Shown here piece after piece: positions 8,715 through 17,184 of a stretch of 64,000 nt of DNA. The notes below the pieces were generated by a model. It was not told the origin of the DNA. It did not search any database and saw only the letters and a list, made by a program, of their open reading frames with translations. The translations under genes and the position numbers were made by a program. Each line of letters starts with the position of its first letter. The first letter of the stretch is position 1. Source of the stretch: Dehalococcoidia bacterium (GTDB lineage Bacteria > Chloroflexota > Dehalococcoidia > Lucifugimonadales > UBA3495); the NCBI GenBank assembly GCA_022827095.1, contig JAJDTP010000017.1, positions 1 through 64,000 on the forward strand. The letters run 5' to 3'.

Positions 8715-9275
8715 ATGGCAATGCAAGGGATAATGGGGCTGTTGCGGAACGCGATGCCCGCAGCCAGAACGAAGCATACTGTTCTGGGACTGTTCTCGGA
8801 CGCCGAGTCCGCAGCCACCGCTGGCGACGGGCTCAAGTCCGCCGGCATCCCCGACACCGACTACGACTTCCTGACCGACGCGCCCTACCCCATCGGGTCA
8901 CTGGGTGAGCGCGATGAGCCGCACCGCATTTACCTGTATCCCTTCATCGGCGCGCTGCTGGGGTTGTCCTCCGGCATCATGATCACGGCGATGACGCAGG
9001 TAGCATATCCGCTGGTAACGGGCGGTAAGCCCGTGCTTTCCCTGCCGCCCATGGCCATCGTCTGCTACGAAGGGACCATGCTGGGCGCAATCCTGTTCAC
9101 AGTGATCGGCATTGTCTTCGAATCGCGCCTGCCCAAGTTCGACCTGGGCCTCTACGACAACCGCATCACCCAGGGGTTCCTTGGCCTGCGCGTCAACGCG
9201 CAACCGGAGCAGAGCCGCGAGGTGGTGCAGATAATGAATGCCGCCGGCGCCGTAGACGTCAAGACGGACCAGTAG
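8715..9275 (+). CDS. actD: Alternative complex III subunit ActD (first copy, DUF3341-like)
   Basis: 186 aa. An N-terminal ferredoxin-like soluble domain (LGLFSDAESAATAGDGLKSAG, about residues 24-44) precedes two membrane helices (about 78-98 and 115-138) and a short C-terminal domain. This is the ActD plan, a subunit that packs against ActC. The first codons, MAMQGIMGLL, are almost identical to those of the following gene. Compared with that copy it has about 15 extra residues at the N-terminus. Confidence 0.8.
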   Translation: MAMQGIMGLLRNAMPAARTKHTVLGLFSDAESAATAGDGLKSAGIPDTDYDFLTDAPYPIGSLGERDEPHRIYLYPFIGALLGLSSGIMITAMTQVAYPLVTGGKPVLSLPPMAIVCYEGTMLGAILFTVIGIVFESRLPKFDLGLYDNRITQGFLGLRVNAQPEQSREVVQIMNAAGAVDVKTDQ

Positions 9276-9295
9276 CGAGGACCGGAACGATCGCC

Positions 9296-9805
9296 ATGGC
9301 AATGCAAGGAATACTGGGCCTGTTCGACGACGCTTCCGCGGCGGCGGATGCCGGCGATGCGCTGAAGGCGTCGGGCATCGCCGAATCGGACTACCATTTC
9401 CTCACCGACATTCCCTATCCGGAAGGCGCTTTCGGCGAACCGATGGAGCGGCATGCCCTGTTTGTGTGGCCGATTGTCGGCGGAATCCTTGGCCTTGTTC
9501 TGGCCCTGATAGTCGCCGGCATGACCCCGTTGGCAGTACCCATGACCACTGGCCCCAAACCCATCCTGGCGCTGCCGCCGCTGGCGGTGATCTGCTACGC
9601 CGGCGCGATGCTGGGTGCGATCCTGTTCACCGTGATCGGGATTGCCGTGTCGGTGCGGGCGCGGCTGGGCTCGCCGCACACGGACGACCGTATCGCCACC
9701 GGGTTGATCGGCGTTCTGGTCAACGCCGGCGCTGCACAGGCGCCCCAGGTTACTGAAATCCTGAACGATGCGGGCGCACTGGACGTTACGACCAACCGCG
9801 CCTAG
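9296..9805 (+). CDS. actD: Alternative complex III subunit ActD (second copy)
   Basis: 169 aa paralog of the preceding gene, 20 bp downstream. Both share MAMQGI-GLF/L at the start, FLTD-PYP near residue 40, two helices, LPP-A-VCY and GAMLGAILFTVIGI, and end in an A-G-A-DV-T pattern. Tandem duplication is the simplest explanation. Whether both sit in one complex or alternate is unknown. Confidence 0.8.
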   Translation: MAMQGILGLFDDASAAADAGDALKASGIAESDYHFLTDIPYPEGAFGEPMERHALFVWPIVGGILGLVLALIVAGMTPLAVPMTTGPKPILALPPLAVICYAGAMLGAILFTVIGIAVSVRARLGSPHTDDRIATGLIGVLVNAGAAQAPQVTEILNDAGALDVTTNRA

Positions 9806-9845
9806 ACTGGCCCGACCGCTGCGATTACCGAAGCTGAAAGTTGCA

Positions 9846-10403
9846 ATGAGAAAGTTGATGACACGGATTGGCTCGTTCCCCGGCACGCTCCGGCTCCCGC
9901 TGCTGTTTGCGGCGCTGGCGACGGTGGGGATCGTGGCGGCCGGCTGCTCGCAGGGGTCATACCCGCTGGACATCTTCTACGAAATGCACTACCAGCCGGC
10001 GTACAAGGTGCACGAGCCGCCGCGGCTCAGCGTGCCGGAGTCGGCAGTGCCCTGGTACGGTTCCACACCGCCGGAGTCCACCTCCTTCGCCGGTTCGGGC
10101 GCGCACATCTTTGCCACCAACTGCGCCATGTGCCACGGAGCCGAGGGTCTGGGCAATGGTCCGGTACTCGCGCGGATGATCGTGGACTACGGATACCAAC
10201 CGCTGGACCTGGCCACGCAGAACCCCAACCTCAAGTCGGAAGCGGCCATGAGCCTGGACCGGGCCGGATTGCGCGGGGTTATCGAGGGCGGCGTGAACGT
10301 CATGCCCAGCTTCAAAAAGCTGCTGACCCCGAATGAGATCGATCTGGTGCTGGATTACGTGGAAGGCTGCATCCAGGATGGCAACTCCGCGGCGTGCCAG
10401 TAA
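9846..10403 (+). CDS. actE: Monoheme cytochrome c lipoprotein, ActE-type
   Basis: 185 aa. A signal sequence ends in a lipobox with Cys34 (VAAGC), giving a membrane-anchored periplasmic lipoprotein. One CAMCH heme site (about residues 99-103) and a distal Met region (VNVMPSF) define a class I cytochrome c. ActE is the monoheme lipoprotein cytochrome of alternative complex III and carries electrons out to an oxidase or soluble cytochrome. I chose the ATG at 9846, where the signal peptide begins; an upstream in-frame ATG would add 26 non-signal residues overlapping actD. No oxidase genes follow. Confidence 0.85.
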   Translation: MRKLMTRIGSFPGTLRLPLLFAALATVGIVAAGCSQGSYPLDIFYEMHYQPAYKVHEPPRLSVPESAVPWYGSTPPESTSFAGSGAHIFATNCAMCHGAEGLGNGPVLARMIVDYGYQPLDLATQNPNLKSEAAMSLDRAGLRGVIEGGVNVMPSFKKLLTPNEIDLVLDYVEGCIQDGNSAACQ

Positions 10404-10491
10404 CGCCGACGGCCGGTTCAAATTCCCTGTGCGGCAGTGTCCCGCCGTGCTACCCTTGAGATAGCAGCCTATTTTGAGGAGCAGCGCGCCG

Positions 10492-10833
10492 ATGAAGGAC
10501 ACCATAACCATAACGGTGCCGGTTGATTCCGGGGTGGCTGAGTATTACCGCTCGGCGTCAGATGTGGAGCGGCGCAAGATCGAACTGCTGGTGAACTTGC
10601 ACCTGCGCGATATGATGGCGCTCGCCAAAAGGCGGCAAGAGGATGAGGCGGCGCGTGGCGAATGCTGGGAGGCAGACCTTGAGCGTCGGAGGGCGGATCT
10701 GCTAGTCAAGTTGGGCTTGGACAAAGTGCCGGAGAGCGGAAAGTCGTTGCAGGAGATTATGACCGAAATGAGCCGCAAAGCTCAGGAGCGAGGACTGACG
10801 CCCGAAATTTTGCAGTCCATACTTGACGAATGA
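10492..10833 (+). CDS. Putative antitoxin of a PIN-type toxin-antitoxin pair
   Basis: 113 aa, soluble, rich in charged helices. The N-terminal strand ITITVPVDSGVAEYY and the following helix look like the start of a small DNA-binding antitoxin. The C-terminal half is amphipathic and could bind the toxin. GAGGAG lies about 10 bp before the ATG at 10492. Its stop overlaps the start of the PIN gene (ATGATG), the classic antitoxin-toxin arrangement. No family name can be given from the sequence alone. Confidence 0.6.
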   Translation: MKDTITITVPVDSGVAEYYRSASDVERRKIELLVNLHLRDMMALAKRRQEDEAARGECWEADLERRRADLLVKLGLDKVPESGKSLQEIMTEMSRKAQERGLTPEILQSILDE

Positions 10834-11258
10834 TGCCCCGGCCCCGGTTTGTATTCGATACGAACGCTATCATCAGCGCGGATTTGTTCAGAGATTCCGT
10901 ACCGGGACGGGCATTGTGGCTGGCGCTTGATCTGGGCACGATCCTGATGTCTGAGGCGCTGATTGAAGAGTTGCGCGAGGTACTGAGCAGGCCCCGCTTT
11001 GACCGCTATGCCACCCGAGTCGAACGCGAAGAATTCTTGCGGCGCTTGATACGCGAAGCTGAGACCATAGAAATCATCGAAACAGTCCGCGCCTGCCGCG
11101 ACCCCGAAGACGACAAAATTCTGGAACTGGCCGTCAACGGCAGGGCTAACTATATTGTGACGGGCGATGACGACTTGCTGGATCTGAACCCGTTTCGCGG
11201 CATTGCGATTGTCAGGCCCGCTGAATTCCTGGCATTCGTGGGCGCAGAGCAGGGATAA
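10830..11258 (+). CDS. PIN-domain toxin (COG1569-like putative RNase)
   Basis: 142 aa. It opens with the PIN motif FVFDTNAIISA. Acidic residues follow in EALIEEL and in DPEDDKILELA, and the C-terminal YIVTGDDDLLDL completes the metal site. PIN proteins of this type cleave RNA and act as toxins held by a co-translated antitoxin. It overlaps the preceding gene by four bases and separates the respiratory operon from the cytochrome maturation genes. Confidence 0.82.
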   Translation: MMPRPRFVFDTNAIISADLFRDSVPGRALWLALDLGTILMSEALIEELREVLSRPRFDRYATRVEREEFLRRLIREAETIEIIETVRACRDPEDDKILELAVNGRANYIVTGDDDLLDLNPFRGIAIVRPAEFLAFVGAEQG

Positions 11259-11280
11259 CTCTGACACGCACTGGCTCCGC

Positions 11281-11847
11281 TTGTACCCGATTATCCTGAT
11301 ACCAGTAGATAGCTGGCGCCGCGCCCCCATTTGGGTTTGCATCGTTGCGGCGCTGACGTTGGCATCTGGTATGTCGTTCACCGGCGTCGTATCGGCCCAA
11401 TCCGGCGAAACGGGCGCATCGTACGACGAGGCGAAGGCGCAGGAGATCGACCGGATGCTGATGTGCCCGGTGTGTCCGGCGCAGACCATCGACCAGACCG
11501 AGGTGCCGCTGGCAAAGCAGATGCGGGCGCAGGTGCGGGAACTCCTGGCGTCCGGCGCGACCCGCGAGGAGGTGCTGGCCTGGTTCTCCGCGCCGGAGCG
11601 GTACGGGCCCAGCGTGCTGGCCGAACCGCCGCGCTCCGGCTTCTACCTGATCGCGTGGGTCGTGCCGGGTGTCGTCGTGGTGGCGGCGCTGGCCGGCGGG
11701 CTGCTCACGTTGCGAGCGATGCGCGGGCGGCGCGGCGACGCTGCCGAGGAACCCGCGACAAGCGACGATGACGGGTTGCAGCCCTACCTGGCGGCAGTGG
11801 ACCGAGACTTGGCGCTGGACACTCGGGATCCTGATGGAGAAGCCTGA
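11281..11847 (+). CDS. ccmH: Cytochrome c maturation protein CcmH
   Basis: About 188 aa if translation starts at TTG 11281; the true start is uncertain because the upstream frame runs into the PIN gene. An N-terminal export segment (WVCIVAALTLASG) is followed by the CcmH thiol motif LMCPVCPAQTIDQT, a helical bundle, WFSAPERYG, and a C-terminal membrane helix (AWVVPGVVVVAALAGG). CcmH reduces apocytochrome thiols before CcmF attaches heme, so it serves ActA and ActE encoded upstream. It is 2 bp from ccmF. Confidence 0.82.
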   Translation: MYPIILIPVDSWRRAPIWVCIVAALTLASGMSFTGVVSAQSGETGASYDEAKAQEIDRMLMCPVCPAQTIDQTEVPLAKQMRAQVRELLASGATREEVLAWFSAPERYGPSVLAEPPRSGFYLIAWVVPGVVVVAALAGGLLTLRAMRGRRGDAAEEPATSDDDGLQPYLAAVDRDLALDTRDPDGEA

Positions 11848-11849
11848 GC

Positions 11850-13835
11850 ATGGCTGATCTGGGAGCTGCCTGCCTCTGGATGGGGCTGGCGTTGGCGGCC
11901 TATTCCTTCTTCGCATCCGTTGGCGGGCAGCTGCGCGGCTCGGTCGCGCTGGTGGACAGCGGGCGCAAGGCGTCCTACGTGCTGGTGGTGGTCCTGCTGG
12001 TGTCCACGCTGTCGTTGGTGCAGTCGTTCATCACGCGGGACTTCTCTCTGCAATACGTGGCCGAGCACAGCAACCTGGCCATGCCCAACATCTTCACCTG
12101 GGTGGCCTTCTACGCCGGCAACGAGGGCTCGCTGCTCTACATCGCTTTCGTGTTGGCCGCGATGTCGGCGCTGGCCATTTGGCTGGCCCCGGCGTCCACG
12201 CGGCCCACCTTGGCGTGGACCACGGCCATCCTGATGCTGATCGAGGTGTTCTTCCTGGCGGTCATGGGATTCATGGCCAACCCTTTCGCCAAGCTGCCGT
12301 TCCCCGTTCCCGACGGGCAGGGCATCAACCCGCTGCTGACCCACTTCGGGATGTTCTTCCACCCGCCGGCGCTGATGGCCGGCCTGGTGGGCATCAGCAT
12401 CCCCATGGCCTTCTCCCTGGGCAATCTCATCGGAGGCAAGGGCGGCGACGAGTGGATCGACGCCGGCAGGGCCTGGGGCGTGGGCATCTGGGCATTGCTG
12501 GCCGCCGGCCTGTTGCTGGGCTCCTGGTGGGCCTACACCATCCTGGGCTGGGGCGGGTTCTGGTTCTGGGACCCGGTGGAGAACGCCGCGTTCATGCCCT
12601 GGATCGCGCTGACGGCCTTCGTCCACTCGATCATGGTGCAGAAACGGCGCGGCATGTTCCGCATGTGGAACATCGTGCTCATCGACGTGGCCTTCGGGCT
12701 GGCGCTGTACGGGATGTTCATGAACCGGGGCGGGCCGGTGCCCTCGGTGCACTCCTTCGGTGCCTCCACCCTGGGCTGGGTGTTCCTGCTGTTCCTGGCC
12801 TTCGGCGTGATTGTGCCGCTGGCGATCTTTTTCTGGCGATATGAGCGGATGAAGAGCGCGCAGAGCCTGGACTCGATGCTGTCCCGGGAGTCGGCCTTCC
12901 TGGTGAACAACCTGTTGCTGTTGGGAATCGCCTTCGCCACGCTGTGGGGCACGGTGTACCCGCTGCTGTCGCGGCTGTTCGCCGAGCAGGAGATCACGGT
13001 GGCCCGGCCTTTCTATGACCAGGTGAATGGCCCGCTGATGCTTGGGCTGGTGCTGCTGATGGGCGTCGGCCCGCTGCTGCCGTGGCGTCGGGCGAACCTG
13101 AGATCGCTGCAACGCGCGTTGCTCGTTCCGGGAATCGCTGCGCTGGCGACCATTGCCGTACTGCTGGTCGTGGGCATCCGGCAGCCCTACGCGGTGGTCG
13201 GTTTCGGCCTGTGCGCGTTGGTGACGACGAGCATCGTCGCCGAGTGGGTCCGAGGAACCATGGCCCGGCGGCGCAGCGTGGGCGACAATCCAGCGGTTGG
13301 GTTCGTGCGGCTGGTGTTGGCCAACCGGCCCCGCTACGGCGGCTACGTCGTGCATCTGGCGGTGGTGATGGTTGCACTGGGCGTGGTCGGCCAGTCCTTC
13401 TACGGCGTGCAGCGCGACGTGGCCCTGATGCCCGGAGAATCGGTGACCGTGGAGGAATACACGCTGGAATACGTGGACACCACCGCGCTGGCCTTCGCCG
13501 ACCGCACCGAGTTCCGCACCACGGTGGAGGTGTACCGCGACGGCGAGTTGCTGGAGACAATGCACCCGCAGCGGACGTTCCATCCGGCGTTCAACATGGC
13601 GTCGACGCGGGCGGCCATCCGCTCCACCCCGGTGGAAGACTTCTACGTGGTGCCCAGCGAGAACCGTGAGGACGGAGCGGTGGGTTTCCGCATCTTGGTG
13701 AACCCGCTGGTCTGGTGGATGTGGGTGGCCGGCCCGGTGATGGTGTTCGGCACGGTGATCGCGCTGTGGCCGACGCGGGCTCCGGCGAGGCGTCCGGTTA
13801 CGGTCGCGTCGCCGGCCCCTGGCGCGGCCGACTAG
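11850..13835 (+). CDS. ccmF: Heme lyase CcmF
   Basis: 661 aa polytopic membrane protein with about 14-15 helices. It has the WWD heme-handling signature (GSWWAYTILGWGGFWFWDP, near residue 226) and conserved periplasmic His regions such as HFGMFFHPPALM. CcmF ligates heme to CxxCH apoproteins. The C-terminus ends with the large periplasmic domain (VALMPGESVTVEEYTLEY) and a last helix. It follows ccmH directly and precedes a CcmI-like gene. No ccmA, B, C or E lies in the window, so the rest of the system must be elsewhere. Confidence 0.92.
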   Translation: MADLGAACLWMGLALAAYSFFASVGGQLRGSVALVDSGRKASYVLVVVLLVSTLSLVQSFITRDFSLQYVAEHSNLAMPNIFTWVAFYAGNEGSLLYIAFVLAAMSALAIWLAPASTRPTLAWTTAILMLIEVFFLAVMGFMANPFAKLPFPVPDGQGINPLLTHFGMFFHPPALMAGLVGISIPMAFSLGNLIGGKGGDEWIDAGRAWGVGIWALLAAGLLLGSWWAYTILGWGGFWFWDPVENAAFMPWIALTAFVHSIMVQKRRGMFRMWNIVLIDVAFGLALYGMFMNRGGPVPSVHSFGASTLGWVFLLFLAFGVIVPLAIFFWRYERMKSAQSLDSMLSRESAFLVNNLLLLGIAFATLWGTVYPLLSRLFAEQEITVARPFYDQVNGPLMLGLVLLMGVGPLLPWRRANLRSLQRALLVPGIAALATIAVLLVVGIRQPYAVVGFGLCALVTTSIVAEWVRGTMARRRSVGDNPAVGFVRLVLANRPRYGGYVVHLAVVMVALGVVGQSFYGVQRDVALMPGESVTVEEYTLEYVDTTALAFADRTEFRTTVEVYRDGELLETMHPQRTFHPAFNMASTRAAIRSTPVEDFYVVPSENREDGAVGFRILVNPLVWWMWVAGPVMVFGTVIALWPTRAPARRPVTVASPAPGAAD

Positions 13836-13860
13836 CAGCCGGCGCGGGCAGAGCGGTTCG

Positions 13861-14172
13861 ATGCAGCTGGGGCTGGCGATTGCGGTAGCGTTGCTCATCG
13901 TGGGGGCAGTGGCGTGGCCCTTCCTGGCCGGTCGATGGCGGGCATCCGGAAGCGTGTCGGGCCGGCAGGAAGCGGATGGCGGCATGATGACCAGCGGCGC
14001 CGCGCTGGAGGACGTGTACGAGGCGATACGCACCCTGCAAATGGAGCACAGCCTGGGCCGCATCGATGACGGGGATTTCCGCGAGCAGCTGGACCAGTAC
14101 CGGCGTCAGGCGGCGGAGATCATGCGGGATCTGGACCGGCAGGGCGAGCATGGCCAGGCGCCGAATGGCTGA
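13861..14172 (+). CDS. CcmI-like membrane protein
   Basis: 103 aa: one N-terminal membrane helix, a Gly/Ser linker, then a predicted coiled helix (AIRTLQMEHSLGRIDDGDF and QAAEIMRDLDRQ). This topology and the L-x-LE-x-x-x-G-x-I-x-x-x-DF pattern resemble the N-terminal part of CcmI, which presents apocytochromes to CcmF. The TPR domain of full-length CcmI is absent. Its position right after ccmF supports the role; the family call is inference. Its 3' end overlaps the next gene. Confidence 0.6.
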   Translation: MQLGLAIAVALLIVGAVAWPFLAGRWRASGSVSGRQEADGGMMTSGAALEDVYEAIRTLQMEHSLGRIDDGDFREQLDQYRRQAAEIMRDLDRQGEHGQAPNG

Positions 14173-15220
14173 TCGCTGGTCCCGGGGCTTGGCTTACGTG
14201 GTAGCCATGACGGTGGCCGCGTTGCTCACGGTCGGGCCCATGACTCTCCACGGGCAATCATCCGACGCCATCGCCGTGACCGGCACGGTGGTCAACGGTA
14301 CGCCGGGAGTGGGCGCGCCGGCGGGGGTAACCGTGCTGCTGCACCGCTTCGGCGCGGCTTCGGGATCGGTGGACACCTACGAGGAGACCACCGATGATGA
14401 CGGCGCGTTCCGGTTCGACGGTGTGCCCGCAGTGTCCGATGGCGACAGCATCGCGCTGGCCGTCGACTACGGGGAGACGCGCTACACCGAGGTGCTCTCT
14501 CAGTCCGAAGTGGCCGAACCGGTGGTTCTGACGGTCTACGAATTCACCCGCGACGTGGGCGTGGTGACCACCACGGAGCAGTCGATCATCGTCGCCGGGA
14601 TTGACTCGGCGACCCGGCGCATGGCGGTGGTCCAGCTTTTCACGCTGGAAAACCGCAGCGACACCACGCTGGTGCCGGATCTATCTGCGCCGCCCATGAT
14701 CGGGCAGTTCAGCTTCCTGCGGTTCTCCCTGCCGGCGGCGGCCACCGATTTGGACGTCTCCACCAACCTGGTGGGCGGAGAGGTGATACCGGTGGGCACC
14801 GGGTTTGCCATCACCGCGCCTGTGCCGCCGGGGAGGCACCAGGCGAGTTTCACGTTTACGGTGCCATACGAGGGCAACGGGGTATCGTGGCGGGACAACA
14901 CCCTGCAGGGCGCAGAGTCGTTGAATCTGTTGATCCCGGCCGAGTTCGGCAACATCGGGGTCGGCGGACTGGCTCCCGCCGATGGCTTCTCTGTAGGCGA
15001 GGTCACCTACCGGGCCTGGGGGACGGAAAATCTGGCGCCCGGAGAAGGCGTAAATATCACGCTGTCCGGCTTGCCCGAGCCAACGTGGATCGACCGGGTG
15101 GGCAACCCTCTATCGGAGGCGCGGTTCTGGTTCACCGCGCTGCCCATCATGGTGGGCGTGGCGCTGGCAGGACTCTTGGCCTGGGGCATCTGGCGGCGTC
15201 CCACTGCGAGCGCGGGCTGA
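14150..15220 (+). CDS. Membrane-anchored beta-sandwich protein in the ccm cluster
   Basis: 356 aa from the ATG at 14150, which has AGGG five bases upstream; another in-frame ATG lies at 14165. A signal sequence (AYVVAMTVAALLTVG) is followed by a carboxypeptidase-regulatory-like Ig fold (VTGTVVNGTPGVGAP to YGETRYTEV), further beta-rich segments, and a C-terminal membrane helix with a basic end (LAGLLAWGIWRRP). The protein is therefore periplasmic and anchored. It overlaps the CcmI-like gene upstream and the thioredoxin downstream (TGATG), so it is probably co-made with the cytochrome maturation set. Specific role unknown. Confidence 0.7.
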   Translation: MARRRMADRWSRGLAYVVAMTVAALLTVGPMTLHGQSSDAIAVTGTVVNGTPGVGAPAGVTVLLHRFGAASGSVDTYEETTDDDGAFRFDGVPAVSDGDSIALAVDYGETRYTEVLSQSEVAEPVVLTVYEFTRDVGVVTTTEQSIIVAGIDSATRRMAVVQLFTLENRSDTTLVPDLSAPPMIGQFSFLRFSLPAAATDLDVSTNLVGGEVIPVGTGFAITAPVPPGRHQASFTFTVPYEGNGVSWRDNTLQGAESLNLLIPAEFGNIGVGGLAPADGFSVGEVTYRAWGTENLAPGEGVNITLSGLPEPTWIDRVGNPLSEARFWFTALPIMVGVALAGLLAWGIWRRPTASAG

Positions 15221-15795
15221 TGAACCGGCGCGGTTGGATCATGCTGGGGACGGCGGTCGTGCTGATCCCACTGTTTGCCCTGCTGGCATGGGCGGCGGTG
15301 CGGCAGCAGGGAGCGCCGTCTGGAGCCGGGATCAACGCGCAGTTCGGCGAGGTGCGGGTGTCGGAGTCGCGCGCGGCCGATTTCGCGCTGGAGACGGCTG
15401 ATGGCGGCGCGCTCCGGCTGTCCGACCTGCGGGGCAAGGTGGTGATGGTGGACTTCTGGGCATCCTGGTGCGGTCCGTGCCGACAGGAGGCGGCGACGCT
15501 GAACCGCATCTACGCCGCCTACGCCGGTGCGCCGGTGGAATTCGTCGGCGTCAACGTCTGGGACACTCCGGACGCAGCGGAGGTATTCCTGGTGGAGTTC
15601 GGCGTCGCCTATCCCACCGGCGTGGACGCCGACGGATCGATTGCTCTGGAGTATGGCGTGCGCGGCATACCCGAGAAGTTCTTCATCAACGCCGACGGCG
15701 TGGTACAGCGCAAGTACGTGGGACCGATGCCCGAGGACGTGCTGCGGGGCGCATTGGATGAGCTGTTGGCCCAGGCGTCGGCGCAGGGCGGCTAA
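15220..15795 (+). CDS. Membrane-anchored thioredoxin, TlpA/ResA family
   Basis: 191 aa. An N-terminal membrane helix (about residues 6-26) anchors a periplasmic thioredoxin fold with the active site WASWCGPCR and the cis-Pro region GVRGIPEKFFI. TlpA/ResA-type proteins reduce the disulfide in apocytochrome CxxCH motifs, which fits its place at the end of the ccm cluster. The start overlaps the stop of the preceding gene (TGATG at 15218). A family A repeat begins 3 bp after its stop. Confidence 0.9.
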   Translation: MNRRGWIMLGTAVVLIPLFALLAWAAVRQQGAPSGAGINAQFGEVRVSESRAADFALETADGGALRLSDLRGKVVMVDFWASWCGPCRQEAATLNRIYAAYAGAPVEFVGVNVWDTPDAAEVFLVEFGVAYPTGVDADGSIALEYGVRGIPEKFFINADGVVQRKYVGPMPEDVLRGALDELLAQASAQGG

Positions 15796-15797
15796 GT

Positions 15798-15933
15798 CTC
15801 ACGCGTACCCAGTTTGTCATCGCCAGGAGCGCAGCGACGTGGCGATCCCGTTGCTGAAAGGGGCCCCGTTGCCATCACGAGATTGCCGCGCTTCGCTCGC
15901 AATGACCGGTGGGCGAAACTGGGTACGCATGAG
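15798..15933. repeat. Complete copy of repeat family A (MITE-like)
   Basis: 136 bp bounded by CTCACGCGTACCCAGTTT (15798-15815) and its near-perfect inverse AAACTGGGTACGCATGAG (15916-15933). Inside is an imperfect palindrome with GGAGCGCAGCGACGTGGCGA on the left and GAGATTGCC...CGCTCGCAATGAC on the right. It lies between the thioredoxin and ROK genes and has opened a reading frame that falsely extends the ROK gene upstream. Confidence 0.8.
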
Positions 15934-15946
15934 GCGGCTAAGCGTG

Positions 15947-15971
15947 TTGACTTCCAAGGGGGTGATACAAT
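15947..15971 (+). promoter_or_regulatory. Possible extended -10 promoter for the ROK kinase
   Basis: TACAAT (15966-15971) is preceded by TG (an extended -10 element, TGATACAAT). A TTGACT lies at 15947, but the 13-bp spacer is too short for a standard promoter, so the extended -10 would have to carry recognition. The ATG follows at 15994. Confidence 0.4.
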
Positions 15972-15993
15972 CCGGCGCACCGGAGGCCGGAGG

Positions 15994-17025
15994 ATGACCA
16001 CGCCCGAAAGCAACGTTCACGCTCAAGACGCGCCGGTAGCCCTGGCGATGGACTGGGGCGGAACCTGGGCCCGCGCCGCCGTAATCGACCGGCAGGGGAC
16101 CATCCTGTGGCAGGACCGCCTCGCTAATGAGCCGGGCGCGCTCCAGGACCAGCTGGTCCACGCCGCTGGGGGATTGTTGCAAACGGCGAAAGCGTGGGCC
16201 GGTGACCGGACAGTCGCGGGGGCAGGTATCGCCCTTGCCGGTTCGATTGACGCGGCCAGCAACATGCTGCTGTCCTCGCCCAACCTGCCGGCCCTGAACG
16301 GGGTCATGTTGCCCGCGCTTTGGGAGCCACTGCTGGGCGCGCCGGTCTGGGTGGGCAACGACGCGAACCTAGCGGCCCTGGGCGAGTATTACTACGGGGC
16401 CGGACGGCCGGTGCGACCGCAGGACACGCCGTCACGCACGCTGGTTTTCATAACCTTCAGCACTGGTGTGGGCGCGGGGATCGTCGACCGGGGTGAAGTA
16501 TTCACCGGCGCGGTGGGAGCGGCTGGCGAAGTTGGGCACATGACCATCGACCTGCGTGCCGACGCGCCGCCCTGTGCGTGCGGCAACAGCGGCTGCCTCG
16601 AAGCACTGGCGTCCGGCACCGCCATCGCACGGGCAGCCCAGGCCCGACTGGCCGACGCCACGCCGGGATCACCACTGCAGCGGGCCTACGAGGCCAACGC
16701 GGCGCTGACCGGAGAGGCGGTGTTCGCTGCCGCCGCGCGGGGCGACAACGTGGCCCTGGAGGTGATAGAAGCCGCGGTGGGCGCGATCATCGTCGGGTTG
16801 GGCAACGTGCTCAACATATTCAATCCCGACGTGGTGGTGATGGGCGGTGGCGTGACCCTGGGCCTGCAGGAGTTGGGCCTGCTGGGGCAGATCGAAGACG
16901 GCACGCGGCGGCGGGCGATGAGCTCCGGTCACCGGGCGTTCCGGCTGGCCCCGGCCACCTTCGGCGACAGTCAGGGGATGGTCGGCGCTGCCAGCCTGGT
17001 CTGGGCGGAAACGGCGAAGCGCTAG
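15994..17025 (+). CDS. ROK-family sugar kinase (glucokinase-like)
   Basis: 343 aa. The N-terminal phosphate loop is LAMDWGGTWARAAV (about residues 17-30). A GNDANLAALGEYYYG segment holds the catalytic Asp, and GEVGHM...CACGNSGCLEAL is the ROK zinc-binding signature (CxCGxxGCLE). The enzyme would phosphorylate a hexose or N-acyl-hexosamine with ATP. The start at 15994 has GGAGG seven bases upstream; the open frame further upstream is translated repeat DNA. It appears monocistronic. Confidence 0.9.
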   Translation: MTTPESNVHAQDAPVALAMDWGGTWARAAVIDRQGTILWQDRLANEPGALQDQLVHAAGGLLQTAKAWAGDRTVAGAGIALAGSIDAASNMLLSSPNLPALNGVMLPALWEPLLGAPVWVGNDANLAALGEYYYGAGRPVRPQDTPSRTLVFITFSTGVGAGIVDRGEVFTGAVGAAGEVGHMTIDLRADAPPCACGNSGCLEALASGTAIARAAQARLADATPGSPLQRAYEANAALTGEAVFAAAARGDNVALEVIEAAVGAIIVGLGNVLNIFNPDVVVMGGGVTLGLQELGLLGQIEDGTRRRAMSSGHRAFRLAPATFGDSQGMVGAASLVWAETAKR

Positions 17026-17184
17026 GTGGCCTCGCCACACGTGCGAGCGACTTCGCGGTGCTTGTACCGAACGTTGCGCCATTGGCGGGCCGTCGGCGCA
17101 AGAGTGACCGCCAATTGACGAACCGGGCGGCCTGCGCTACGCTTGCCCGTGCACTAAATCTCCACTGTTACGGAGCATTTCCCT

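Noticed and set aside
10474-10491. Earlier TTG start for the putative antitoxin
   Set aside because: It overlaps the ribosome-binding site GAGGAG, which serves the ATG at 10492.
15814-15993. 60-residue N-terminal extension of the ROK kinase
   Set aside because: The extra codons translate a family A repeat; the family N-terminus and a good ribosome-binding site place the start at 15994.
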